Source: Cognatitamlana sp035818475 (GTDB lineage Bacteria; Bacteroidota; Bacteroidia; Flavobacteriales; Flavobacteriaceae). Taken from it: a stretch of DNA of 64,000 bases. The number at the start of each line of letters is the position of its first letter. The stretch's first letter is position 1. The stretch spans positions 143,401 to 207,400 of the forward strand of contig NZ_JAYMGV010000005.1 of assembly GCF_035818475.1 (NCBI RefSeq), in the 5' to 3' direction. Under the pieces are notes generated by a model. That model saw only the letters and a list, made by a program, of their open reading frames with translations. It ran no database searches and had not been told where the DNA came from. Made by a program: the position numbers and the translations under genes. Shown here piece after piece: positions 44,190 to 53,211 of this stretch.

Positions 44190-45746
44190 TTATTCTTCAA
44201 GTTCTTTTGAAAACTCATCATTGATAAGTACAGCATGAGAACCCCATTTTTCTATGATAACTGGAGCATCATTGGTACCTTGCTTTCCTTTAGAGGATGA
44301 CCCTTTTCGAATTATATCAGCTAATTCTTTTCGCATTTCTATTACTTTTTCGGGATATTGCTCCGCTAAATTTTTTTGCTCACTTTCATCTAAGGCCATA
44401 TTGTACAACTGATAATTTTTTATAGGATTATCGGCTTTGTTAGCTTCTTCTTTATTGGTTTTAGGAGCAGTCCAACCTCCAGACCCAGGAACTGCTGCCA
44501 TTTTCCAATTGTCCTTTCGGTAAGCGAAATAGCCTTGAACAGAATGATGTATCACATCATTTCTATTGGTTTTTCCACCATAAAATGCTTTCATAAAGCT
44601 TTGGCTATCTACACCTTCTTGCGCTGATAATTGATAGTTCGTAATATCTGCCAAGGTGCCCATAACATCTGTAAAACAAACAATACCTTTATGTGTGCTT
44701 CCAGCATTAATTTGTTTTGGCCATGAAGCAAAAAATGGTACACGGTGTCCGCCATCCCAAATATCAAATTTTGCACCTCTATAATGCGCCGATGGGAAAT
44801 GGCCCATCTCATTTAATTCACTTATTTTTGATGTAGGGCCCGAAGTTCCATTATCTGAACTTACTATAACTAATGTATTTTCATATAGGCCATTATCTTT
44901 TAAAGCTTGAATAACTTTACCATAACTGTTATCTGTTTGCATAACAAAATCTGCATGTGCATTTAAACCACTTTTTCCTTGCCACTCTACTGAAGGCACA
45001 ACCGGACTGTGAGGCGAATTCCAAGGGATATAAAGAAAGAATGGTTTTTTATTGTTTTTCCTTCCTGCTATAAATTCTACTGTTTTTTCGGTTAAACGTG
45101 GTAACATGTCTATTGGAGGCACATTTTCTGTAACTTCGTTATTATCAATCCATGTACTCATAGAACCTGAATGATGAAACCCATGAAACTCATCAAAACC
45201 ACCACGATCTATAGGGCCTTTTTCTACTTTACTGCCTATAGGCATATTAGAAACAACTCTATGTTGTCCATTAACAATTATACCTAAATGCCACTTTCCA
45301 AACATGGCTGTATGGTATCCTTGTTTTTTTAACATTTTAGCTAACGTGAGTTTGTCTGCATCTATTAAACTTTCACCACCTTTTAACACACCTTTTTGAA
45401 GTCTTGTACGCCAATGGTAGCGACCAGTCATTAAACTATAACGTGATGGTGTACAAACAGACGAGGTTCCATGGGCATCTGTAAATACCATACCACTTCT
45501 AGCTATAGCATCTAAACTTGGTGTTGGTATTTTACCTCTTGTTGGGTTTAGGTGTTGAATTTCACCAAACCCCAAATCATCAGCTAAAATGACAACAATA
45601 TTTGGCAACTCACTATTTGCCTCTTCTTCTTCTTTCTGCTCATTTTTTGTTGAGCAACTTGTACTTATTACTAATGTTATTATAAATAAAAAACTTCTTC
45701 GTATAATAACCTTTATATTTTTAACATTCATACGATAATGATCCAT
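44190..45746 (-). CDS. Sulfatase, S1 family, lipoprotein, CTPSR motif
   Basis: The protein has about 518 residues from the ATG at 45746; the frame can be pushed to a TTG at 45758, which would overlap the gene before. The lipobox is ISTSC followed by an acidic run (KNEQKEEEE), a pattern that favours export to the cell surface in Bacteroidota. The catalytic cysteine lies in SVCTPSRYSLMTG, the canonical CxPSR. LADDLGFGEIQ, AMFGKWHLG and VSSDNGTSGPT mark the calcium site and pocket as in arylsulfatase A-like and GalNAc-sulfatase-like enzymes. It follows the propeller protein by four bases and is clearly in one operon with it. Confidence 0.93.
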   Translation of the reverse strand: MDHYRMNVKNIKVIIRRSFLFIITLVISTSCSTKNEQKEEEEANSELPNIVVILADDLGFGEIQHLNPTRGKIPTPSLDAIARSGMVFTDAHGTSSVCTPSRYSLMTGRYHWRTRLQKGVLKGGESLIDADKLTLAKMLKKQGYHTAMFGKWHLGIIVNGQHRVVSNMPIGSKVEKGPIDRGGFDEFHGFHHSGSMSTWIDNNEVTENVPPIDMLPRLTEKTVEFIAGRKNNKKPFFLYIPWNSPHSPVVPSVEWQGKSGLNAHADFVMQTDNSYGKVIQALKDNGLYENTLVIVSSDNGTSGPTSKISELNEMGHFPSAHYRGAKFDIWDGGHRVPFFASWPKQINAGSTHKGIVCFTDVMGTLADITNYQLSAQEGVDSQSFMKAFYGGKTNRNDVIHHSVQGYFAYRKDNWKMAAVPGSGGWTAPKTNKEEANKADNPIKNYQLYNMALDESEQKNLAEQYPEKVIEMRKELADIIRKGSSSKGKQGTNDAPVIIEKWGSHAVLINDEFSKELEE

Positions 45747-45750
45747 TTTA

Positions 45751-47190
45751 TTATTCAAGAATTATTTTATCTAATATTGGGTACGTATCTGTTCCGTCCT
45801 GATCTTTTTCTATTTTAAATTCAAATTGAACATATTGTGTTTTTGGTAAACTGGCTAAATCTAAAGAAGCAGGTGTTTTACTAACTACACGAGGAAAACC
45901 TGGAGTATGATTATAAGTTTCTTTAATGTTTTTCCAATTGGTCCAGGTATCTATTTTTTTATCGCTATTACTATCTACACCAACACGAACACTAACGCCG
46001 TTTATCCAAGGCCCATTACTTACAAAATCGTTTGTTTGAGAAATTAAATAGAATTTACCTTCGGCATAACCAACGGTTGGGTCTGGGTGTCCTTTTCCAA
46101 AAGTACCAGAAAACTCAAAAGTTTTATCTAAGCTTGATGACGTAAAACGCCCTACCTTCATATGGTTTCTATCAGTTTTTTTTCCAGCTGTGGCTTCATT
46201 AGCTTCATCATAATCACCAAACAAATGATATTGATCTCCTATACGGATAATAGTCCAATCTCCATAAGCGTTCTGAATAGGGGTATGTATTTCATATTTA
46301 TTGGTATTTTCCTTTCCCCAATGCAGGTGCTTATAAAAACCATATTTGCCTGTTGGCTTAGTTCTGTGATCTACTGCAGGTGTTTCTAAATTTTTAAAAG
46401 GTCTTATACCATCAGGACTCACCGCATGATCCGCCAATGGTGAATCCCAGGCTCTTAGTCTTGCATTTATGGGCGACCAATTTTCTGAAATTAAATGAAA
46501 GGTTCCGTCTAAATCTCTTATTATTGCCATATCCGATCCTGGTCCATCATCATAAACCATCCCCATTTGTTTGCCCATTTTTCCGTCATAAATATCATCA
46601 TCTATAATTAAATGGGGGTCTGTATCGTTAGGAATATCCGCATAGAAATAAAACTTGCCATCAACATATTCTGCTGTCGTTACCCATCTTGCTTCCCAAT
46701 CAGTAATTGGGCCATGATGTACCCAATGCACCATATCTGTGCTATGCCAGGCGTGATAACCTCTTAAGGTTTCTGTTTCGCCGCCTTTCCCATTGGTTTG
46801 AAAAGGATCTTTTTCTTTTAGAGCTCCATAGCGTCCGAATATCCAGTAATCTTTATCTTTTAAACTTAATAATACCGGAGCGTCTCTAAGATTAGAGGGG
46901 CCCACATGAGCTACTTCCTTCCAATTATTCCAAATCGGTGATTGCTCAAAAGTTATTGAAGTTAATTTAGTTGCCTTTTTAAACTTTTTTTTCTTGCTTA
47001 CAAAAGTGCCTTTTCCTGAAACCATTCCTTTTTCAAAGTTAAATTTAGTAGTACTTTCATTGTTTTTTTCCCACGCTTTCTGTGAGTCAATTTCCCATAA
47101 AACGGTTTCTTTTTTATTTTGTGCGTAAACTGAATATTGTGATATACTAATAAAAGCTATAACTAATAACAGCCTCAAAGTGTGTTTCAT
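45751..47190 (-). CDS. Five-bladed beta-propeller glycosidase-like protein
   Basis: A 479-residue exported protein (signal peptide ending YAQ, residue 24). Five repeats with a strand pattern like DKDYWIFGR, GKFYFYADIPND, GTFHLISENW, DQYHLFGDYDE and GKFYLISQTN show a five-bladed propeller as in clan GH-F/GH-J enzymes (GH43, GH32, GH117 and relatives). Acidic residues fit for catalysis lie in NLRDAPVLL, GPGSDMAII and HPDPTV, one per blade. A beta-sandwich-like tail follows from about residue 400. I cannot name the family. Operon position ahead of a sulfatase implies a role in taking apart the same glycan, perhaps as exo-hydrolase. Confidence 0.7.
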   Translation of the reverse strand: MKHTLRLLLVIAFISISQYSVYAQNKKETVLWEIDSQKAWEKNNESTTKFNFEKGMVSGKGTFVSKKKKFKKATKLTSITFEQSPIWNNWKEVAHVGPSNLRDAPVLLSLKDKDYWIFGRYGALKEKDPFQTNGKGGETETLRGYHAWHSTDMVHWVHHGPITDWEARWVTTAEYVDGKFYFYADIPNDTDPHLIIDDDIYDGKMGKQMGMVYDDGPGSDMAIIRDLDGTFHLISENWSPINARLRAWDSPLADHAVSPDGIRPFKNLETPAVDHRTKPTGKYGFYKHLHWGKENTNKYEIHTPIQNAYGDWTIIRIGDQYHLFGDYDEANEATAGKKTDRNHMKVGRFTSSSLDKTFEFSGTFGKGHPDPTVGYAEGKFYLISQTNDFVSNGPWINGVSVRVGVDSNSDKKIDTWTNWKNIKETYNHTPGFPRVVSKTPASLDLASLPKTQYVQFEFKIEKDQDGTDTYPILDKIILE

Positions 47191-47223
47191 CTGTTTAAAT
47201 TTTCTTGTTTTTTACCGGTCATA

Positions 47224-47247
47224 CTTCGACTTTGCTCAGTACACAGG
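47224..47247. repeat. Short dispersed repeat remnant
   Basis: CTTCGACTTTGCTCAGT followed by ACACAGG, similar to 31058-31081. It lies between two operon members of the PUL, at a possible old recombination point. Confidence 0.4.
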
Positions 47248-47325
47248 TTGTAATTCGCCATTGAACATCTCGATTTGTATTAAGAATTATGGCTTATCTT
47301 ATATTTATATCTATTTAATTGTCTT

Positions 47326-48417
47326 TTATTTTAATGGAATGACCATATTCCATGATTTTTTTCCATGTAGAAATCCTCCAGGACCATCCATTGTTGCCAA
47401 AAACAAGTGTGTTGGTTTTCCATTTTCAACTAAAACAAATGGGCGTTCAAGATTACCCTGAGTAATGGTTTTGCCATTATCCCATTTTACTGTTTTTGTA
47501 TATGCTTTCGGGCTTTTATCTACTTTCCAATTTATACCATCTACGGAATGTGCTAACAAACCATCACCATGATGTCCTGTTATCTTACCTTTTTGGTCTT
47601 TGGCTACCATGTGAAACCCTGTATCATCTTTCCACAAATGAGGATCTTCTATGACTCCTAAATTCTTTTCAGAAAAAAATGGTTCATCATGCATAATTGT
47701 ATATTCTCCATCATAGGACTCTGCTGTTGCCACGCTTATATTCATACCACTATGCCTGATGCCATTTTCGCGGTATTGCCTGCTTTTAAAAAGTAAAATA
47801 ACCGATCCATCCTCCTTTATTAGTGGAGATGGATTAGAGGTTAAGAAACTATAATAAGAATCTGGTTTTACTTCTAAAATAGGGCTATCTTGTCTTTTCC
47901 ATGGCCCATAAGGGCTTTTTGAAGTAGCAATTCCAATACGTTTTCTCCACCTGCCTACAATACACCATTTACTATCAAGCGTAAGTTTATACCCTGTTTC
48001 ATATGTTAAATCTTCAAATGGATGGGTAGAACCCATGTAATACAAAATATAAGTATCTTTATATTTGACAATCTTTGGATTATGACAAGATCTCCCGTCC
48101 CAATATTGTGTTCCTCGAGCTCCCAAAGCCATATCTGAAAATTTATATGGGCCTTCGGGGGTTTCTGAAACTGCATGAACTATTTCAGAAGCAATCATCC
48201 AACCCGGATGAAATGGAAGGTATTTAGGAATTCTGGAGGCAAACATATGGTATTTACCATCTTCACCTTTTATTACACTGCTTCCCCAAACCCAATAGTT
48301 TTCCATTTTAAAACCACCATTAACAGGGGCTTCTTGTAACCTGTCTGAGATGATATTTTGAGCAAGTGCTCCTTTTGCTATGAATAGCATAGCTAAAAAA
48401 ATGAGTTGTTTTTTCAT
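47326..48417 (-). CDS. GH43/GH117-like five-bladed beta-propeller hydrolase
   Basis: A 363-residue protein with a signal peptide ending ALAQ (residue 20), likely periplasmic. Blade motifs: WVWGSSVIKGEDGKYHMFAS, CHNPKIVKYKDTYILYYMG, SNPSPLIKEDGSVILLFKS and GVIEDPHLWKDDTGFHMVAK. The acidic residue in IEDPHLW and the lone Glu/Asp in the other blades resemble clan GH-F active sites (GH43, GH117), though GH117 enzymes usually act on anhydrogalactose and GH43 on pentoses. Such proteins are also common in marine sulfated-glycan loci. Exact substrate unknown. It is followed by the second propeller protein after a 135-base gap. Confidence 0.7.
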   Translation of the reverse strand: MKKQLIFLAMLFIAKGALAQNIISDRLQEAPVNGGFKMENYWVWGSSVIKGEDGKYHMFASRIPKYLPFHPGWMIASEIVHAVSETPEGPYKFSDMALGARGTQYWDGRSCHNPKIVKYKDTYILYYMGSTHPFEDLTYETGYKLTLDSKWCIVGRWRKRIGIATSKSPYGPWKRQDSPILEVKPDSYYSFLTSNPSPLIKEDGSVILLFKSRQYRENGIRHSGMNISVATAESYDGEYTIMHDEPFFSEKNLGVIEDPHLWKDDTGFHMVAKDQKGKITGHHGDGLLAHSVDGINWKVDKSPKAYTKTVKWDNGKTITQGNLERPFVLVENGKPTHLFLATMDGPGGFLHGKKSWNMVIPLK

Positions 48418-48589
48418 ATATGTACTTATTTTGAAACTCGATTATTTGTTTTCATTTATAATCTGCAATAATTTAAATCTATCAAAGAGTTCTTTGATTC
48501 GTACAAAGCATATGCAAAATTTTAATCAATAGTATATAAATAATACGATTAACATTAACATAACCTTATTCTATAAATACGAATTCTAC

Positions 48590-50650
48590 TTATTCATTAC
48601 CTATACCATAAAGTGCTTCCCTGGTTTTTAATATGGCATATACTTGTAATGGTTTTCCCTGATAATGCGTTTTCCATAAACACTCTTTTACTTCAGGGTT
48701 AAACTTTGCCAAATAAAAAAGCCCTTCTCCTGCGCTATATATATCTTTAGCCAGTTCTTTACCCTCTCCGTTTATATGAAGAGAAAACAAGCCATTGCCT
48801 TGGTACATATTAACTACCGAATTGGCATAATAACTTACAGTATCATCACTTAAATATCCATCTTCATACAAAAACGTAAATGCCCTGCCATCCATAGAGC
48901 CATGCCCTGAATCTTCTGCCTTCATTTTAGGGGAAGGATGGTTGTATGCTGAATAGGGGTGGGTTAAAATTTTATTTCCATTCCTTTCAATTACGAACAT
49001 GTATGATTTAATATAATCCATGTTGTCAACAACAATTTGCTTTAGCCGGTTTGCATATTCCTTTTCCATATCAAACGCCTTATAAGCTTCCGATGCGTTT
49101 TGTTTGGCTAATATTAAAGGCAAAATGCGATTAAAATAAGGATGTACCCCTATTTTTTCTCCGGCAAATACATCACATGTTGTATAGACTTGTTTATCTT
49201 TTGGAACATAATCCTCAATCACCTTATCCCTGTCTGGATGCTCTATATATTCATCAATATAATAGTCAAAAACAACTTTTGATCTTTCTAGCAAAATCAT
49301 TGCTATTTCACGATACTTCATTCCTTTAAAACGCTTTAAAGTACCTGAATATATTTGATTCCAAATGGTTTTATTTTCAGCAATAGTTCTGGCACATACC
49401 GCAGGCCATACTACGCCTGATGACTGAGCTGCTGCATTACCAACACCTATTTTGTCTTGATCGTCAAACCATCTAACATTATATTGCGGCCAAACCGGTG
49501 GCAAAACATCTTTCACTCTGCCTTCGGCAAGTGATATTCCTGTTGCTAATGAAACTTTAAGATTGGGATTAATATCATTCCTGGCTAAATAACCTCGTTC
49601 GCAACCTTCAATGGTTCTATTAACAATTGTAATATCATTGGTTTTTTGATATAACCACCGCCCTATATTGGGGTTATAAAAATTACCGAAATTTCTATCA
49701 AATCCTGCCAATGGAATATTAAAAGCATAGTAATCTTTAAATTGGTTAAGTTCCTTACTTGTTACAGGCCCATCAAACTTCAGTTTTAAATTCCCAACCC
49801 TTGATTTACTTTTTATATTGTCTTTATTCTGGTTTTTATCAGCTTTAATGTTCGCATCAATATTCGCCAGGCTATTCGGGTTCTTTATATAAGCCCTATG
49901 CGATTTTATAGGTATGTTGCGTAAACCGGGCAATACATTTTCATTTACATGACCTACACCTACAAGTTTGAATAAATGCGAAGGCCCCTTGTGTTGTATA
50001 GCTGGCAAATAACTATACATCCCAAAGCTTGTCACTGGGTTATTCATATCCCGAACGTCCCAGGAACACGTTACGGCATATTCAGGATTGTCTTTTTTCA
50101 TCATTACAAGGCGAATCTTATTTTTTAGATGTGTTGCCACAACCCATATATCAGTATCTCCTCTTCCTATCATAGAAAAAGGAGTCAAATATTCTGACAT
50201 CTGCTTTTTGGGATTCTTTAAATCTATCAGATTAATATCCTTATGAATACTTACTTCATAATCTCCAATCTGTAATCGTAACCATCGAAGTCGATCCATT
50301 GGAACCTTCGGGTATCTATAATGCAATAAAACGGCAAGGCTCTGCCCTTGTTTAAGCGTTTCTGTTCCGGCTATTGAAATGCGTTTGGTTGCCATTTTAG
50401 GCAATAAATCTTTGTGTTCCTTTTTAGTTGCTCTAACAGCCTCTAGTTCTATGCCATCTGTAGAATATATTATTTTCTCCTTAGAATTAGCATCTAATAT
50501 CAAAGCTCCGTTATCAGGTGAAAGGTTTGCTAATGAGGTAAAATTAAAATCACTAAATGCCTCATGTGCTTTTTGTGCGCATGAGCATAAAATGCATCCA
50601 ACTACAAAAATTGCAAACATTTGTAATTTCAGTTTTTTTAAAAATTTCAT
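48590..50650 (-). CDS. Unknown large lipoprotein of the PUL (tandem copy 1)
   Basis: The protein has 686 residues and a lipobox at about Cys24 (GCILCSC). I do not recognise the family. Residues about 30-250 look like beta-strand-rich domains (ISIAGTETLKQGQSLAVLL; DTDIWVVATHLKNKIRLVMM), and residues 300-686 are mostly helical, with conserved segments NRTIEGCERGYLARND, VWPQYNVRWFDDQD, VGNAAAQSSGVVWP and HPYFNRILPLILAKQN. The mix of a beta domain and a helical domain with many His, Tyr and Trp recalls polysaccharide lyases with (alpha/alpha) toroids, but this is a guess. Residues 300 onward are nearly identical to the tandem copy, while the N-terminal half differs more. Probably surface-anchored. 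Confidence 0.75.
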   Translation of the reverse strand: MKFLKKLKLQMFAIFVVGCILCSCAQKAHEAFSDFNFTSLANLSPDNGALILDANSKEKIIYSTDGIELEAVRATKKEHKDLLPKMATKRISIAGTETLKQGQSLAVLLHYRYPKVPMDRLRWLRLQIGDYEVSIHKDINLIDLKNPKKQMSEYLTPFSMIGRGDTDIWVVATHLKNKIRLVMMKKDNPEYAVTCSWDVRDMNNPVTSFGMYSYLPAIQHKGPSHLFKLVGVGHVNENVLPGLRNIPIKSHRAYIKNPNSLANIDANIKADKNQNKDNIKSKSRVGNLKLKFDGPVTSKELNQFKDYYAFNIPLAGFDRNFGNFYNPNIGRWLYQKTNDITIVNRTIEGCERGYLARNDINPNLKVSLATGISLAEGRVKDVLPPVWPQYNVRWFDDQDKIGVGNAAAQSSGVVWPAVCARTIAENKTIWNQIYSGTLKRFKGMKYREIAMILLERSKVVFDYYIDEYIEHPDRDKVIEDYVPKDKQVYTTCDVFAGEKIGVHPYFNRILPLILAKQNASEAYKAFDMEKEYANRLKQIVVDNMDYIKSYMFVIERNGNKILTHPYSAYNHPSPKMKAEDSGHGSMDGRAFTFLYEDGYLSDDTVSYYANSVVNMYQGNGLFSLHINGEGKELAKDIYSAGEGLFYLAKFNPEVKECLWKTHYQGKPLQVYAILKTREALYGIGNE

Positions 50651-50872
50651 TCTTTAATCAATTAAAAATTATTTAGGGTTTTAGTATTCGTTGTTCTTGC
50701 GTATGTACATTTTTTGAGAACTCGACTATATGTTTTCATTCATAGCCTGGCAATAGTAAACCTGCCAAGAAGTTTTTAACTGTGTAAAGCATATACAAAT
50801 TTTAATTACTACCAACGATGTAATTAAATTAATATAGTCTTATTCAATAAATACCGAATTCTTATTATTATT

Positions 50873-52909
50873 TTACAAACTACCATAAAGTGCTTCTCTA
50901 GTTTTTAATATGGCATACACTTGTAATGGTTTAGACTGGTAATGTGTTTTCCACAAGCATTCTTTTACCTCCGGATTAAATTTTGCCAAATAAAAATAGC
51001 CTTCTCCTGCGCTGTATATCTTTTTAGCCTGCTCTTTACCTTCTCCATTTATAGAAAGAGCGAACCGCCCATTACCTTGGTACATATTAACTACCGAATT
51101 GGCATAATAACTTACAATATCATCACTTAAATATCCATCTTCATATAGAAACGTAAATACCCTGCCATCCATAGAGCCATGTCCTGAGTCTTCTGCTCTC
51201 ATGTCTGGCGAAGGATAACCTCCGGCTGCATAGGGATGGGTTAGAATTTTCTTTCCATTCCTTTCAATTACAAACATGTATGATTTAATATAATCCATAT
51301 TATCTATAACAATTTGCTTTAAACGGTTTGCATAGTCTTTTTCAACGTCAAGCGCCTTATAAGCTTCTGCTGCATTTTGCTTGGCCAGTATCAAAGGCAA
51401 AATGCGATTAAAATAGGGATGCATCCCTATTTTTTCTCCGGAAAACACATCGCAGGTTGTATAGACTTGTTTCTCCTTTGGAACATAACCCTCAATAACC
51501 TTATCCCTATCTGGATGATCTATATATTCATCAATATAATAGTCAAAAACAACTTTTGATCTTTCAAGTAAAACGGTTGCTATTTCACGATATTTCATTC
51601 CTTTAAATCGCTCTAAATCACCTGAATATACCTGATTCCAAATGGTTTTGTTTTCAGCAATAGTTCTGGCACATACCGCAGGCCATACCGCGCCTGATGA
51701 CTGAGCTGCTGCATTACCAACACCTATTTTGTCCTGATCGTCAAACCATCTAACATTATATTGCGGCCAAACCGGCGGCAAAACATCTTTCACTCTGCCT
51801 TCGGCTAGCGATATTCCTGTTGCTAATGGAACTTTAAGGTTGGGGTGAATGTCATTTCTAGTCAAATAGCCGCGTTCACAACCTTCAATGGTTCTATTAA
51901 CAATTGCAATATCATTGGTCTTTTGGTATAGCCACCGTCCTATACAAGAGTTATAGTAGTTATCAAAATTTCGATCAAACTTTGGTAGTGGTATATTAGA
52001 AATATAGTAATCTTTAAATTGATTTAACTCCTTTCTTGTTATGGCTCCATCAAAATTTACTTTTAAATTCTTAAGACTTACAGATTTACTATCTCTATTA
52101 GTGTTTTCTATAATACTTTTTAAGTTTTGGCGATCGGCTATATAATCCTTGAATGCGTTTAGGGGCATGTTGCGTAAATCAGGTAATACATTTTCGTTTA
52201 CATGACCTACCCCTACGCTTTTGAATAAATGGAAATTGTTCTTATCTTTTGCCCCTCCTCCGTGACTAAACATTCCAAAGCTTGTTTCCGGGTTATTCTC
52301 TATATTTTGAACATTCCAGGAACATGTTACAGCATATTCAGGATTGTCTTTTTTCATCATTACAAGGCGAATCTTATTTTTTAGATGTGTTACCACAACC
52401 CAAATATCAGTATCTGCTCGCCCTATCATAGAAAAGGGAGTTAAATATTCCGGCATCTTTTTACTTGGGTTTTTTAAATCTACCAAGGTGATGGATTTTA
52501 GAATACTCACTTCATAACCTCCAACTCGTAATCGTATCCATCTACGTCTATCGGTTGGAATTTTGGGATAACAAAAGTTCATCAAAATGGCAAGGCTCTG
52601 ACCTTGTTTAAGCGTTTCTGTTCCGGCTATTGAAATGCGTTTGATTGCCTTTTTAGCCAATAAATCTTTACCTTTCTTCTTATTTGCTTTAGCAGACTTT
52701 AACCATATACCATCAGCAGTATATACTATATCTTTTTTAGCATTATCATCTAATATCAATACATCATTATCATTGGGCGATAAACTTGATAGCGATATAA
52801 AGTTAAAGTCACTAAATGCTTTATGTGTTTTTTGTGCGCATGAACTAAAAATGCATCCAACTGCAAAAATTGCAAGCATTTGTAATTTCAGTTTTTTTAA
52901 AAATTTCAT
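50873..52909 (-). CDS. Unknown large lipoprotein of the PUL (tandem copy 2)
   Basis: The protein has 678 residues and the same opening (MKFLKKLKLQM), lipobox (GCIFSSC) and helical C-terminal domain as the gene at 48590. Local differences include a shorter linker around residue 270 and changes around the helical start (NYYNSCIGRWLY against NFYNPNIGRWLY). The flanking DNA is duplicated too: both starts share the same upstream string (ATTCTTTAATCAATTAAAAA), and the 3' flanks are related. So a block of about 2.2 kb was duplicated in tandem. Function unknown; context points to binding or degradation of the sulfated glycan. Confidence 0.75.
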   Translation of the reverse strand: MKFLKKLKLQMLAIFAVGCIFSSCAQKTHKAFSDFNFISLSSLSPNDNDVLILDDNAKKDIVYTADGIWLKSAKANKKKGKDLLAKKAIKRISIAGTETLKQGQSLAILMNFCYPKIPTDRRRWIRLRVGGYEVSILKSITLVDLKNPSKKMPEYLTPFSMIGRADTDIWVVVTHLKNKIRLVMMKKDNPEYAVTCSWNVQNIENNPETSFGMFSHGGGAKDKNNFHLFKSVGVGHVNENVLPDLRNMPLNAFKDYIADRQNLKSIIENTNRDSKSVSLKNLKVNFDGAITRKELNQFKDYYISNIPLPKFDRNFDNYYNSCIGRWLYQKTNDIAIVNRTIEGCERGYLTRNDIHPNLKVPLATGISLAEGRVKDVLPPVWPQYNVRWFDDQDKIGVGNAAAQSSGAVWPAVCARTIAENKTIWNQVYSGDLERFKGMKYREIATVLLERSKVVFDYYIDEYIDHPDRDKVIEGYVPKEKQVYTTCDVFSGEKIGMHPYFNRILPLILAKQNAAEAYKALDVEKDYANRLKQIVIDNMDYIKSYMFVIERNGKKILTHPYAAGGYPSPDMRAEDSGHGSMDGRVFTFLYEDGYLSDDIVSYYANSVVNMYQGNGRFALSINGEGKEQAKKIYSAGEGYFYLAKFNPEVKECLWKTHYQSKPLQVYAILKTREALYGSL

Positions 52910-53211
52910 TCTTTAATCAATTAAAAATTATTTAGGTTTTTAGTATTCGTTGTTTATTGCTCATCTTTATTAAGTAACCAAAAAAGACATATGATATACC
53001 TAATTTCAATCTGCAGTGAGATTAATTAGTTCTACTTACTATTTTGAGTACATTTTACAGGTTTATTAAAATCGAGCTTTACCAAATAACATCAAGATAT
53101 CGGTAAAAGCACAAAAGAAAAGAAAGAAGTCGACCAAATAATACCTGCGATAATAATGACAGATAAAAAGTTAAATAAATCTCCTAAACCTTCAAAATTA
53201 ATATCTTTTAA
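52910..53211. other. Intergenic stretch of about 300 bases
   Basis: AT-rich, without an open frame or a clear terminator. It includes the upstream string shared with 50651-50690. Promoter elements for the unknown pair may lie here but I see no clean TAnnTTTG box. Confidence 0.4.
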
